Shown here piece after piece: positions 44,578-54,786 of a stretch of DNA of 64,000 nt. The position numbers were made by a program, and so were the translations under genes. The stretch spans positions 1 through 64,000 of the forward strand of contig CAIOSP010000124.1 of the NCBI GenBank assembly GCA_903861005.1. The letters are read 5' to 3'. This DNA is from an uncultured Pseudomonadota bacterium (GTDB lineage: Bacteria; Myxococcota_A; UBA796; GCA-2862545). The notes below the pieces were generated by a model, which did no database searches, had not been told where the DNA came from, and saw nothing but the letters and a program-made list of their open reading frames with translations. Position 1 is the stretch's first letter, and every line of letters starts with the position of its first letter.

Positions 44578-46268
44578 GGGGAGGCCTCCGTCGGCCCCGC
44601 CTGCGCGGCCGGGCCGTCCGATCGGTAGCCCTTCTTGGTCATCCAGCCGATGAAGCTGGCCATGATCTTGCCCACGTCCACGTTGTTCTTGGTGACGGTA
44701 GGCCGGTACGACCAGTCGAGTAGGAAGTGGTTGTCGGTGGCGTCGATCCAGTAGCGGTCCACGCCCGTGCGGTCGTCGAGCGTGGCCAGGACGAACTTGT
44801 CCTTGTGCTCGGTCTCGTGGAGGAACGAGTTGCCGCCGTAGATCGTGCCGTCCCAGTCCACCGTCACCTCGCCGTTGAGGCGCATGGCGACGGGCTTGTG
44901 CTGCATGTTGATGAACTCGATCGACTCGCCCCGCGCCCAGCGGGCGATCAGGCCCTGCCCAATCTGATGCAGGCCGCGCGCGAACGACGCGGTCTCGGCC
45001 TCGGTCCACACACGGCCCAGCATGTTGTTGATCTGGATGCGCTTGAAGCCCAGGTCCGCGATGTGGAAGAAGTTCGCGGGCATCGCGTCGACGTTGGTCG
45101 GGTGGACGACCATGATCACGTACTGCTCGATGCCGCTCGCGAGGATCGCCGAGGCGTGCGTGGCGATGGAGTTGTCGTAGCTCTTGGCCGCCTTCCAGCG
45201 GGAGGGACGGAAGCGGTTCTGGGTCCGTTCGTCGCCGTCGAGGGAGAGCTCTAAGCGGATCGGGCGCTCCTTCATCCAGCTCAGTTTCTCCTCGTCGAGC
45301 GACCAGCCGTTGCTGCTGACGACGTACGAGGGCGTCTTCCCCAAGGCGCGGGCGCGCGTCTGCGCGTAGTCGATGGCGTGCTGGAGCACCGGCCACGCCA
45401 GCAGCGCCTCGCCTCCGAAGAACTGGATCATCACGTCCGTCAGGTCCGTCGACAGCGCCAGGTCCACGCCGCGCTCGGCCACCTCGACCGTCATCACGCG
45501 GCCGTCCTGCTTGGGGATGTAGCAGTAGGAGCAGCGCAGCTCGCACTGCCAGGTGGGGATGAGCACCACCCGGCGCGTGGTGTCGTAGGTGTACTGCCGG
45601 AAGCGCTTCATCCAGCCTTCGACGTCGCCCAGCAGCGACGTCGCCAGCGCCATCGCCGGCTCCTTGCCCATCGCCCCGCCGGGCCAACCGTCGGCCAGCC
45701 GGAGCCAGGCGCGGCGCAGCGACGCGAAGATCGCGCGTCGCGGGGCGTCGTCCAGGCGACGCACGAGGAACTCACCGAGGCGGCGCGCCACCTCATCGGT
45801 GGTGCCGTCCAGCCGGGCGCTCCACACGGCCCGCAGGCGCTCCAGGCTCAGGGTGTAGTGGCGCTCGGCGTCGAGCACGCCGGCGTCCACGGCGGCGGCC
45901 ACCCACGCGTCCTTGGGTCGAACATCCCCGTGCGTCACGAACTCAAGCCGACCCGGGAAGCGCAGCGCGAGCGCCGCCACCTCACCCAGCGTGGCGATCA
46001 GCTCGTCGGGCGTGGTCAACACGTCCGCCAGCGGCGCGATCAGCGTCACGTCCACGCCGTGCGCCGCGAGGGCGTGCACCGCCGCCCGGACTGTCGTCAG
46101 GTCGTAGTCGGCGCCCGCCCGCGTGAGCGCGGCGTCGTGAAGGCCGCGGAGCGCCAGCGTGGCGCGCCGACCGGCGGTCATCCAGGACGGCGCCTGCGGG
46201 TCAGGCCGAACCCCGTCCGGTCCGTGCACAACCAGCTCGGACACCTCGAAGCGCTGCGCGTCGCCCAT
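44574..46268 (-). CDS. Radical SAM protein without auxiliary cluster cysteines
   Basis: 564 aa. The [4Fe-4S]/SAM motif is CELRCSYC (Cys242, 246, 249). These three are the only cysteines in the whole protein, so SPASM/Twitch auxiliary clusters are absent even though the C-terminal part resembles the SPASM region (VDWDGTIYGGN). Residues 1-230 form an unassigned N-terminal domain. FFGGEALLAW (GGE motif) follows the cluster. The ATG at 46268 begins the folded N-terminus; upstream in-frame sequence is low quality and antisense-like. It is coupled to the phosphodiesterase gene. It resembles peptide-modifying radical SAM enzymes, but no precursor peptide was found. Confidence 0.85.
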   Translation of the reverse strand: MGDAQRFEVSELVVHGPDGVRPDPQAPSWMTAGRRATLALRGLHDAALTRAGADYDLTTVRAAVHALAAHGVDVTLIAPLADVLTTPDELIATLGEVAALALRFPGRLEFVTHGDVRPKDAWVAAAVDAGVLDAERHYTLSLERLRAVWSARLDGTTDEVARRLGEFLVRRLDDAPRRAIFASLRRAWLRLADGWPGGAMGKEPAMALATSLLGDVEGWMKRFRQYTYDTTRRVVLIPTWQCELRCSYCYIPKQDGRVMTVEVAERGVDLALSTDLTDVMIQFFGGEALLAWPVLQHAIDYAQTRARALGKTPSYVVSSNGWSLDEEKLSWMKERPIRLELSLDGDERTQNRFRPSRWKAAKSYDNSIATHASAILASGIEQYVIMVVHPTNVDAMPANFFHIADLGFKRIQINNMLGRVWTEAETASFARGLHQIGQGLIARWARGESIEFINMQHKPVAMRLNGEVTVDWDGTIYGGNSFLHETEHKDKFVLATLDDRTGVDRYWIDATDNHFLLDWSYRPTVTKNNVDVGKIMASFIGWMTKKGYRSDGPAAQAGPTEASP

Positions 46269-46294
46269 GGGCAAAGGACTCCGGAGCCGAGATG

Positions 46295-47773
46295 CTAGCA
46301 CGGGAGCGGCCAAGCCACCCCCGCCGAGGCGTCGAGCCACGCGCCCTCCTCCGCGGTCACGCCGTACGCGTCGCGCACCCGCCGCTCGGCGGTGGCCCGA
46401 TCCACGCCCTCCAATGGCCCCTCCGGGGGCGCCGGGATGGGCATGGACGCCAGGTAGCTCCCCAAGAAGTGCAGGTAGCCGCCTCCCTTGCGGGTGCCCG
46501 CGAACAGCTGCGCGTACAGCACGTGGAACACGTCGCTCTGCAGCACCCACACGAGCCACGCGAGCGTGCGCTCACCCTCGTCCAGGCCGTCGCGCGAGCG
46601 CACCAGCAGGAAGGTGTCCTTGAGCACCAGGCCCGATCGGTCGAGCGCGGCGCGGCAGCGTCGGGCGTTCTGCGCGACCACCACCTTGGGGGCGTCGAAC
46701 AAGGCGATCGCCGGGAACGCGTTGCCCACCTCGCGGGCGCGCGCCTCGTCGTAGTCGACCCACGCGCCCGCCCAGCGGATCTCGCCGTCGTCGAGCTCCC
46801 GGTTCCCGGCGAAGCTGCCGCCGCCCAGGAAGCGCCGCGCGTGCGGAGAGTCAGGGCGGTCGGCCGACACAAAGCGCTCCCGCAGGCCCGCGCGGTGAAA
46901 GGACACCGTCCAGCGGATCTCGAAGCGATCGCCCAGCGGCGCCAGGGACGGCTCGCGCAGCACCCGGCGCAGGAGCGCGCCGCCGACGCCCTGCCAGGGC
47001 ACGCCCCACCGACCGCCGAGCTTCGACGCGACGAGCGTGTGCTCCAGGCCCTCGTCCGCGCCTCGCGCGCGTAGAGTCCGCGGGCCGCCCTCCGTCCACG
47101 TCAGCACGACTGGATAGACCGCCGCCGCCGCCCCAAAGTCCCCGGCGCCGCCGCGGTCTTCCAGGCTCACCGTCCCCCGCGACAGCAGCAGCGCGCGCAG
47201 CCCCGCCGTCGCGCCGGTCACCAGCAGGCGGTTCGGCACGATGAGCGACACCTGCCCGCCGGGCGACACCAGCCGCGACGCGAGCTCCACGAAGATCGCG
47301 TACAGATCGAACGCGCCCGTCGCCGCCTCCCAGCCGTCCTTGCGGAGCCGTCTCTTGAGCGCGTCCGACATGCGCTTGGACTCCAGGTACGGCGGGTTGC
47401 CCACCACGCGGTCGAAGCGGGCGTCGGTCGGATCCAGCGCGTCCCGGTGCACCAGCGAGAGCGTGGCGCCCGCGGCCCTCGCGAGCGGCTCCAGGCGCGC
47501 CGACGCCACGGCGAGCGCGTCCCCGTCGATGTCCCAGCCCTCGACGTGCAGGCCTGGGACCCGGTCGTCGATCGCGCGCTGGAGCACGGCCTCAAGGAAC
47601 GCGCCGTCGCCGCAGGACGGGTCTAGCCAGCGGCTCGCCATGTCGAGCCCGTCGACCACGTGCCGCGCCAGCGCGTCGGGCGTGTACACGCGCCCGTTGA
47701 GCTTGGGCACGGACGTGCGACGACCCACCTGGTTGTCGCGGCCCGTGGCGTACGGTGTCGGCGCGTCGTGCAT
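46295..47773 (-). CDS. Orphan N6-adenine DNA methyltransferase
   Basis: 492 aa. SAM motif I is DPSCGDGAF (51-59) and the catalytic motif IV is NPPY (126-129), typical of adenine-N6 methyltransferases of the Eco57I/TaqI type. The C-terminal half should recognise the target sequence. No restriction nuclease, specificity subunit or phage-defence partner is adjacent, so it may be a regulatory solitary enzyme or the methylase part of a Type IIG-like system lacking the nuclease. ATG at 47773 is supported by GGAG five bases upstream. Confidence 0.82.
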   Translation of the reverse strand: MHDAPTPYATGRDNQVGRRTSVPKLNGRVYTPDALARHVVDGLDMASRWLDPSCGDGAFLEAVLQRAIDDRVPGLHVEGWDIDGDALAVASARLEPLARAAGATLSLVHRDALDPTDARFDRVVGNPPYLESKRMSDALKRRLRKDGWEAATGAFDLYAIFVELASRLVSPGGQVSLIVPNRLLVTGATAGLRALLLSRGTVSLEDRGGAGDFGAAAAVYPVVLTWTEGGPRTLRARGADEGLEHTLVASKLGGRWGVPWQGVGGALLRRVLREPSLAPLGDRFEIRWTVSFHRAGLRERFVSADRPDSPHARRFLGGGSFAGNRELDDGEIRWAGAWVDYDEARAREVGNAFPAIALFDAPKVVVAQNARRCRAALDRSGLVLKDTFLLVRSRDGLDEGERTLAWLVWVLQSDVFHVLYAQLFAGTRKGGGYLHFLGSYLASMPIPAPPEGPLEGVDRATAERRVRDAYGVTAEEGAWLDASAGVAWPLPC

Positions 47774-47854
47774 CGTCGCTCCAGCAGCGTCCTTGCTGGT
47801 CACGCGCGCGCTGTCGAGGGTGGCGTGCGGCGTCCGCGCGGGTTTTGGTGTGCC

Positions 47855-49357
47855 ATGCGCCGGCTGCCCCGTCCCCCGTTCGACCAAGCTCGCTCCGTGT
47901 CGATCGTCCTCCCCTCCGATCTGGTCGGCCTGGAGGACGACGAGCGCGCCGTGATCCAGGACCTGCCTGCGCAGCTGGCGTCCGAGGCGTCGGACCTGGC
48001 GCGGGAGCTTGGCGCGCCCGTGCGCTTCGTCGACGCGCCGCCCGCGGACGGCGCGACCTGGCTGATCGGACCCGCCGCGAACAACCCGCACCTGGCGGCC
48101 CTCGGGCGGCCGGCGGTCGAGAGGCCCACCCACGACCTGGACCGCGACCGGGGCCTGCTGATCACCGACGCGGCCGACGTCGACGGGATCCTGGCATCGT
48201 TCAGCGCGCTGCGCTCCCTGTCCCGGCTGGAGCGCGGGCCGCTGGTGGTCGACCACGCCCACACGGTCGAGGAGGCCGTCGCGCGTGTGCTGGTCGAGGT
48301 GCACGACACGTGGCCGTCGTTTGGCCTGCGCGGCGTGGACTGGACCGCGCTCTCACGACGGCACGTGTGGTCCGTGCTCGGCGCGACCAACCCGGTCGTG
48401 GCGATGCAGCGCTGGCTGGCCGAGCTGGGCGACTTCCACACCTGGGTCCGCCCCGCGCGCACCCACGGCGTGCTCCCGTACGGCGCGTGCGTGGTCGGCG
48501 GTGAGGTCGTCCTCACCCACGTCCCCGAGTGGACCGCCGCGTGGTCGCACGGCGTTCGGCCCGGCTGGCGGCTGGTGGGCGAGCCCGTGCGGGAGACCTG
48601 GGCGTCCACGCCCGCGGCCCCGCACGTGAAGCCCTTGCTGGTGGCGCGGCGCATCCTGTCTGGATCGTTCGGCGACGTCCGCGACCTGGAGGCGCGCGGC
48701 CCCGACGCCCGCTGGGCCCGCTGGTCGGAGTCGTGGGAGCCGCCCACCGGCGCGCCGGTCGACTGGGAGCGGCTGCCCGAAGGCGTCGGCTACCTGTGGA
48801 TCGGCGCCTGGGTCCCCGGCCTGGGCGTCGAGGAGGCGATCGACGAGGCGTTCGAGGCGCTGGCCGACTGCCCAGCCCTGATCGTCGACCTGCGCGGCAA
48901 CGGCGGCGGTCGCCTGAAGATGGCGCGGGCCTTCCGCGACCGCTTCCTCACCGAGCCCCGCCACCTGGGCTGGCTGCGGACCTCCCAGCCGGGCGGCGGC
49001 CTCGGCGCGCCCGAGGCGATCGACGGCGTACCGAGCGACAAGCCGCGCTGGACCAAGCCGGTCCGCTTCCTCACCTCACCCCTCACGTACTCGGCGAGCG
49101 AGGACGCAATCTTGGGCCTCCAAGGCCTAGAACACGTCCAGGTGTGGGGCGAGCCCACGGGCGGCGGGAGCGGGCGGCTGCGCAGGCTGAAGCTGCTGCC
49201 CGGCTGGCGGCTGACCATCAGCAGCGCGCTCACCCACGAGCGGAGCGGGCGCTGCATCGAGGGCGCTGGGCTGCTGCCCGACAGGCTGATCGCGCCCGAT
49301 CGGGGTCATCCGGACGGGTCCGATCCGGTGCTGGACGCGACGCGCGCGAGCTGGTGA
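47855..49357 (+). CDS. S41-family C-terminal processing peptidase-like protein
   Basis: 500 aa. The C-terminal half is an S41 tail-specific protease core: LIVDLRGNGGG, FLTSPLTYSASEDA with the expected nucleophile Ser, and EPTGGGSG. The N-terminal half is unassigned, and no clear PDZ domain or signal peptide is visible. The start is uncertain because neither the ATG at 47855 nor a GTG downstream has a good ribosome-binding site. It is divergent from the methyltransferase gene. A periplasmic or cytoplasmic protease role is plausible. Confidence 0.78.
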   Translation: MRRLPRPPFDQARSVSIVLPSDLVGLEDDERAVIQDLPAQLASEASDLARELGAPVRFVDAPPADGATWLIGPAANNPHLAALGRPAVERPTHDLDRDRGLLITDAADVDGILASFSALRSLSRLERGPLVVDHAHTVEEAVARVLVEVHDTWPSFGLRGVDWTALSRRHVWSVLGATNPVVAMQRWLAELGDFHTWVRPARTHGVLPYGACVVGGEVVLTHVPEWTAAWSHGVRPGWRLVGEPVRETWASTPAAPHVKPLLVARRILSGSFGDVRDLEARGPDARWARWSESWEPPTGAPVDWERLPEGVGYLWIGAWVPGLGVEEAIDEAFEALADCPALIVDLRGNGGGRLKMARAFRDRFLTEPRHLGWLRTSQPGGGLGAPEAIDGVPSDKPRWTKPVRFLTSPLTYSASEDAILGLQGLEHVQVWGEPTGGGSGRLRRLKLLPGWRLTISSALTHERSGRCIEGAGLLPDRLIAPDRGHPDGSDPVLDATRASW

Positions 49358-49569
49358 GCAGCTGGCGCGCGGCGGGCGCGGCGGACGCGGCGGGTGCAGC
49401 GCGTGCGGCGCTTGTTCCGAGCCGACCCTAGCGGTCGGCGAGCCGAGGCCCACGCCAGGCGCAGCGGGCGCGCGGACCGACGACGCCGGTTCTCTGTACA
49501 CACCGAGGCCTGGGCCTGCCCGCTGGTACATCCACGCGCATGATCAAGGTATAAGCGGTGAGGCTGCGC

Positions 49570-49595
49570 GATCGCTCAGATTCGATCTGAGCGAT

Positions 49596-49596
<1 letters not shown>
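49570..49596 (-). terminator. Perfect hairpin directly after ffh
   Basis: GATCGCTCAGAT (49570-49581) and its exact complement (49585-49596) flank a three-base loop. The hairpin starts at the last base of the ffh stop codon and has no U-run afterwards. It may act as a factor-dependent terminator or as mRNA 3'-end protection. The S41 gene ends more than 200 bases away on the other side; the DNA between (49358-49569) shows no gene. Confidence 0.6.
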
Positions 49597-51203
<1,607 letters not shown>

Positions 51204-51245
51204 CCCGTCCGGTCAGAGGTCCGCGCACGCGCGCGGGGTCAGATT

Positions 51246-51689
51246 CTAAACACCCGTGGAGCCGAAGCCACCTGTCCCGCGCGTGGTCGCGTCGAGGCTG
51301 TCGACCTCGTCCCACGCCACCTGCACGAACGGCGCCACGACCAGCTGGGCGATGCGGTCGCCGCGGCGGATCACGAAGGGCTCGGCGCCCAGGTTGATCA
51401 ACGGCACCTTGATCTCGCCACGGTAGTCCGCGTCGATGGTGCCCGGTGCGTTGAGCACGGTCACGCCGTTCTTCACGGCCAGGCCGGAGCGCGGACGCAC
51501 CTGGGCCTCGTGCCCGTCCGGCAGCGCGATCGCCAGGCCCGTGGGCACCAGCGCGCGCGCACCGGGCGCCAGCACGATCTCCGCCTCGACCGCGGCGCGC
51601 AGGTCACAGCCCGCGCTGCCCGTGGTCTCATAGCGGGGGAGCTCGAGATCCTTGGCGCCGTCGAGGCGCCGGATCGACACGTGTCGCAT
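51246..51689 (-). CDS. dut: dUTP diphosphatase
   Basis: 147-aa trimeric dUTPase. It hydrolyses dUTP to dUMP and PPi, keeping uracil out of DNA. The motifs are complete: [35 protein letters not shown] and the C-terminal [12 protein letters not shown] at 51689 has GGAGGG four bases upstream; an in-frame codon at 51725 is rejected. It lies between pnp and ffh. Confidence 0.97.
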   Translation of the reverse strand: MRHVSIRRLDGAKDLELPRYETTGSAGCDLRAAVEAEIVLAPGARALVPTGLAIALPDGHEAQVRPRSGLAVKNGVTVLNAPGTIDADYRGEIKVPLINLGAEPFVIRRGDRIAQLVVAPFVQVAWDEVDSLDATTRGTGGFGSTGV

Positions 51690-51759
51690 CAACCCTCCGA
51701 AACGAAGCGCGGCCGACGTTCTCACGCCGGCCGCTACACTACACGTTCGAGGTCGGCGA

Positions 51760-53877
51760 TCAGCTCGCCGTCTCGAGCGCCTCCTTGCGGGACAGGCGGA
51801 TCTTGCCGGAGCGATCGACGTCGATCACGCGGACCAGCACCTCGTCGCCCTCATTGAGGACGTCGCGCACGTCGTTGACGCGCTCGTGGGCGAGGTGGCT
51901 GATGTGGATCAGGCCGTCGGTGCCGGGGAAGATCTCGACGAAGGCGCCGAAGTCCGTGATGCGCTTGACCGTGCCCAGGTACAGGGCGCCGATCTCGGCC
52001 TCCTGCATGAGCTCGCGGATCATCGCCATGGCCTTGGCCGTGGCGGCGCTGTCGGACGACGCGATGTCGACCTTGCCCGCGTCATCCACGTTGACCTTGA
52101 CGCCGCACTGCGCCTGGATCTCGCGGATGACCTTGCCACCCGGGCCGATGAGCTCGCGGATGCGGTCCGGCTTGATGTGGATGGTGGTGATGCGCGGCGC
52201 GTGCGGGGAGAGCTCCTCGCGGGGCGCCGAGATGCACTTGTCCATCTCGTCGAGGATGTGCAGGCGGCCCTGGCGAGCCTGCTCGAGCGCGGCGGCCATG
52301 ACCTCGCGGCTGACGCCGGAGATCTTGGTGTCCATCTGGAACGCGGTGATGCCGTTGCGCGAGCCGGCGACCTTGAAGTCCATGTCGCCCAGCGCGTCCT
52401 CGTCACCGAGGATGTCGCTGATGACGGCGAAGCGCTCGCCTTCCTTGATCAGGCCCATCGCGATGCCCGCGACCGGCGCCTTGAGCGGCACGCCCGCGTC
52501 GAGGAGCGAGAGCGTCGCGCCGCAGACGGTGGCCATGGACGACGAGCCGTTGGACTCGAGGACGTCCGAGGTGCAGCGGAGCACGTAGGGGAACTGGTCC
52601 TTGGTGGGGAGCACGGCCTCCAGCGCGCGATGCGCCAGGGCGCCGTGGCCGATCTCGCGGCGCTTGGGCGCGCGGAGCGGGCGGGCCTCGCCGGTGCAGT
52701 ACGGCGGGAAGTTGTAGGTCAGCATCCAGGTGCGATCGCGCTTGCCGTCCGGGTAGTCGAGCATCTGCGCGTCGGTGTCGGTGCCGAGCGTGGCGACGAC
52801 GAGGGCCTGCGTCTCACCGCGGGTGAACGTGCCCGAGCCGTGCGCGCGCGGCGCCGTGCCGACCTCGCACCAGATGGCGCGGACGTCGGACGGGCTGCGG
52901 CCGTCGAGGCGCTTGTTCGTGTCGAGGACGGCGAAGCGCATGGTCTTCTTGACCAGCTTCTCCCAGCCTTCCTTCGCGTCTTCGACGATGACGGCGGCCT
53001 CGCCCTCAGACTTGCCGGCGATCAGCTCCGCGATCACGGTGTCGCGGGCGGCCTTGATGGCGACCTTGCGCTCGTGCTTGCCGGCGATGCCCATGGCGGC
53101 CTTGAGCGGCTCGCCGCCCTTCTCGAGCACGGCGGCGACGATGGCGGCGTCCGGCGTGCGACCGGCCGACCACTCCATTCGGGGCTTGCCGGCGGCGCGA
53201 CCGAGGTCCTCGATCACGGCCACGATCTTCTTGATCTCGACCTGGGCCAGGTCCAGCGCGTCGAGGAAGTCGGCCTCAGGGGCCTCCTTGCCGCCGCCCT
53301 CGACCATGATGATCGACGACGCGGTGCCCGCGACCACCAGGGTGACGTCCGCGGCGTTCGCGATGTCCTTGGTGGGGTTGATGTGCCAGGTGGCGCCGAC
53401 CTTGACCAGACGGACGGCGGCGACGGGCTCGCTCACCGGCGCCGGGGAGATCCAGGTGGCGGCAGACGCGCCGCACAGCGCCAGGATGTCGGTCTCCGCG
53501 TCCTTGTCGTACGAGATGACCGTCGCGATGATCTGGGTCTCGTTGCGGAAGGTCTTCGGGAAGAGCGGGCGGATCGGGCGATCGATGAGGCGGGAGATGA
53601 GCGTCATGCGCTCGTTCGCCATGCCCTCGCGCTTGAGGAAGCCGCCGGGGATGGTGCCCGAGGCGCCGGCGCGGTCCTGGTAGTCGACCGTGAGCGGCAT
53701 GAAGTCGAACTTGGTGGGCTCGTGCATGGCGACGCAGGTGACGAGCACCTGGCTGTCACCAGACTTCACCATGACGGCGCCGCCGGCCTGCTTGGCGAGC
53801 TTGCCGGTCTCGAAGGTGATGGTGCGTCCACCGACTTCAACAGAGCGGGTGACGAGATTGACGTTGTGCTGGGACAT
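51760..53877 (-). CDS. pnp: Polyribonucleotide nucleotidyltransferase (PNPase)
   Basis: 705 aa. Two RNase PH domains (about 1-220 and 320-550) flank a helical linker. A KH domain with [13 protein letters not shown] and an S1 domain ending [11 protein letters not shown] follow. It degrades RNA 3' to 5' using phosphate. The gene has a long, highly structured leader between rpsO and its ATG, as in enterobacteria where PNPase autoregulates its mRNA after RNase III cleavage; whether that occurs here is inference. Confidence 0.98.
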   Translation of the reverse strand: MSQHNVNLVTRSVEVGGRTITFETGKLAKQAGGAVMVKSGDSQVLVTCVAMHEPTKFDFMPLTVDYQDRAGASGTIPGGFLKREGMANERMTLISRLIDRPIRPLFPKTFRNETQIIATVISYDKDAETDILALCGASAATWISPAPVSEPVAAVRLVKVGATWHINPTKDIANAADVTLVVAGTASSIIMVEGGGKEAPEADFLDALDLAQVEIKKIVAVIEDLGRAAGKPRMEWSAGRTPDAAIVAAVLEKGGEPLKAAMGIAGKHERKVAIKAARDTVIAELIAGKSEGEAAVIVEDAKEGWEKLVKKTMRFAVLDTNKRLDGRSPSDVRAIWCEVGTAPRAHGSGTFTRGETQALVVATLGTDTDAQMLDYPDGKRDRTWMLTYNFPPYCTGEARPLRAPKRREIGHGALAHRALEAVLPTKDQFPYVLRCTSDVLESNGSSSMATVCGATLSLLDAGVPLKAPVAGIAMGLIKEGERFAVISDILGDEDALGDMDFKVAGSRNGITAFQMDTKISGVSREVMAAALEQARQGRLHILDEMDKCISAPREELSPHAPRITTIHIKPDRIRELIGPGGKVIREIQAQCGVKVNVDDAGKVDIASSDSAATAKAMAMIRELMQEAEIGALYLGTVKRITDFGAFVEIFPGTDGLIHISHLAHERVNDVRDVLNEGDEVLVRVIDVDRSGKIRLSRKEALETAS

Positions 53878-53959
53878 GGAATCCTCGAATAGGCATGAGG
53901 GCCCAGATCGTGGGCCTGCCTGATGGATCCCGCCGAGAGCGAAGCACCGTCACGAGGTC

Positions 53960-54017
53960 TTCACCGACCTTCGAGGGCGGACTGTCCTAGGACAGTCAGA
54001 CCTCGAAGACGGGTGAA
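53960..54017 (-). promoter_or_regulatory. Long stem-loop in the pnp leader
   Basis: A 17-base arm (53960-53976) pairs with 54001-54017, with a small internal mismatch. Inside it lies a perfect 18-base palindrome (53980-53997). The structure lies 83 bases upstream of the pnp ATG on the coding strand. A double-stranded stem of this size is a candidate RNase III site or PNPase autoregulatory element. Confidence 0.7.
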
Positions 54018-54088
54018 GGGGCCGCGATCGAGCGGGAATGAACTACGGGTTTGGAGAGAGCGCGAACCGCCGGTTGCGGTCCGTGGGG

Positions 54089-54108
54089 CCCCTGACGGCG
54101 TGCCGTCA
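54089..54108 (-). promoter_or_regulatory. Hairpin in the rpsO-pnp spacer
   Basis: CCTGACGGC (54089-54097) and GCCGTCAGG (54100-54108) form a perfect nine-base-pair stem with a two-base centre. It is one of five hairpins in this spacer and has no U-run. Confidence 0.6.
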
Positions 54109-54142
54109 GGTTGGGTGGGACCGAAGTCCCCGGATGCAAGAC

Positions 54143-54165
54143 CGCCGTACACGACGTGTACGGCG
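54143..54165 (-). promoter_or_regulatory. Strong hairpin in the rpsO-pnp spacer
   Basis: CGCCGTACAC (54143-54152) and GTGTACGGCG (54156-54165) form a perfect ten-base-pair stem with a three-base loop. The position after rpsO suggests an attenuator or processing site. Confidence 0.65.
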
Positions 54166-54169
54166 AGTC

Positions 54170-54235
54170 ACCAACCAGCCACGAAGTGGACGGTGGGTCC
54201 TAACCAACCGGACACGTAGTGGACGGTTGGTCATA
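54170..54235 (-). repeat. Tandem 33-nt hairpin-forming repeats after rpsO
   Basis: 54170-54202 and 54203-54235 are directly adjacent 33-base copies identical at 28 positions. Each can fold on the coding strand into a hairpin through its outer ACCNACC/GGTNGGT arms plus an inner CAC/GTG pairing. They begin eight bases beyond the rpsO stop and may act as a double terminator or 3'-end stabiliser. Confidence 0.75.
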
Positions 54236-54242
54236 GGTGATC

Positions 54243-54503
54243 TCAGCGGCGCAGGCCCAGACGCTGGATGAGCGCACGGTAGCGCTGACCGTGATGCAGC
54301 TTCAGATACGCAAGCAGACGGCGGCGCTGGCCGACGAGCTTGAGCAGGCCGCGGCGGGAGCCGTGGTCCTTCGGGTGCGCCTTGAAGTGCGCGGTCAGCT
54401 GGTCAATGCGCGCCGAGATGAGGGCCACCTGGACCTCAGGAGAGCCGGTGTCTCCCTCGTGCATCGCGTAGTCGGTCACAATCTTCTGCTTGTCGTCGGC
54501 CAT
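54243..54503 (-). CDS. rpsO: 30S ribosomal protein S15
   Basis: 86 aa. Family motifs [28 protein letters not shown] and QRRRLLAYL are present. S15 nucleates assembly of the 30S central domain on 16S rRNA. It precedes pnp, the usual bacterial order. The region upstream, 54504-54786, holds no gene and should contain its promoter, which I could not place. Confidence 0.98.
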   Translation of the reverse strand: MADDKQKIVTDYAMHEGDTGSPEVQVALISARIDQLTAHFKAHPKDHGSRRGLLKLVGQRRRLLAYLKLHHGQRYRALIQRLGLRR

Positions 54504-54700
54504 GGTCTATCCTTCGGCGTTCGCGCGTCCCCCAGGCGTCGTCGGATGGCCTTCCATCGCACGTCCGCGGGAGCGTAGGTTGTTGCCCGGGAGTCCGGAC
54601 CGCGCCCATGTCACACACAAAAGGGGCTGCGTCAAGCCTGCGGGAGCCGCCCCCGTCCGGCGGAACGCGGCATCCCAACGACAACGGCCCGACGGCGCGT

Positions 54701-54711
54701 GGTTTCAAACC
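54701..54711. promoter_or_regulatory. Short palindrome upstream of the DUF1592 operon
   Basis: GGTTTCAAACC is a perfect inverted repeat around one central base and lies about 60 bases before a TATAAT hexamer. It is a possible operator for the plus-strand operon or for divergent rpsO, with no recognised regulator. Confidence 0.3.
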
Positions 54712-54772
54712 GCGTTGTTCACGATTCACCACGGCCTCACGCATGAGGCTCGCGACCCGCCGCGGATTCACG

Positions 54773-54778
54773 TATAAT
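54773..54778 (+). promoter_or_regulatory. Consensus -10 hexamer close to a start codon
   Basis: TATAAT matches the sigma-70 -10 consensus exactly in otherwise GC-rich DNA and ends eight bases before the ATG at 54787. No good -35 hexamer is visible 16-18 bases upstream. Transcription from it would start at or next to the ATG, giving a nearly leaderless message. Confidence 0.45.
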
Positions 54779-54786
54779 CTGAGGCG

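Noticed and set aside
44574-46268. Anaerobic sulfatase-maturating enzyme for the sulfatase at 6465
   Set aside because: The radical SAM protein lacks every SPASM auxiliary-cluster cysteine required in that family, and it is 37 kb from the sulfatase.
54504-54786. Possible small gene in the truB/rpsO insertion upstream region
   Set aside because: The open frames here lack a ribosome-binding site and plausible composition; the interval is better read as divergent promoter DNA for rpsO and the DUF1592 operon.
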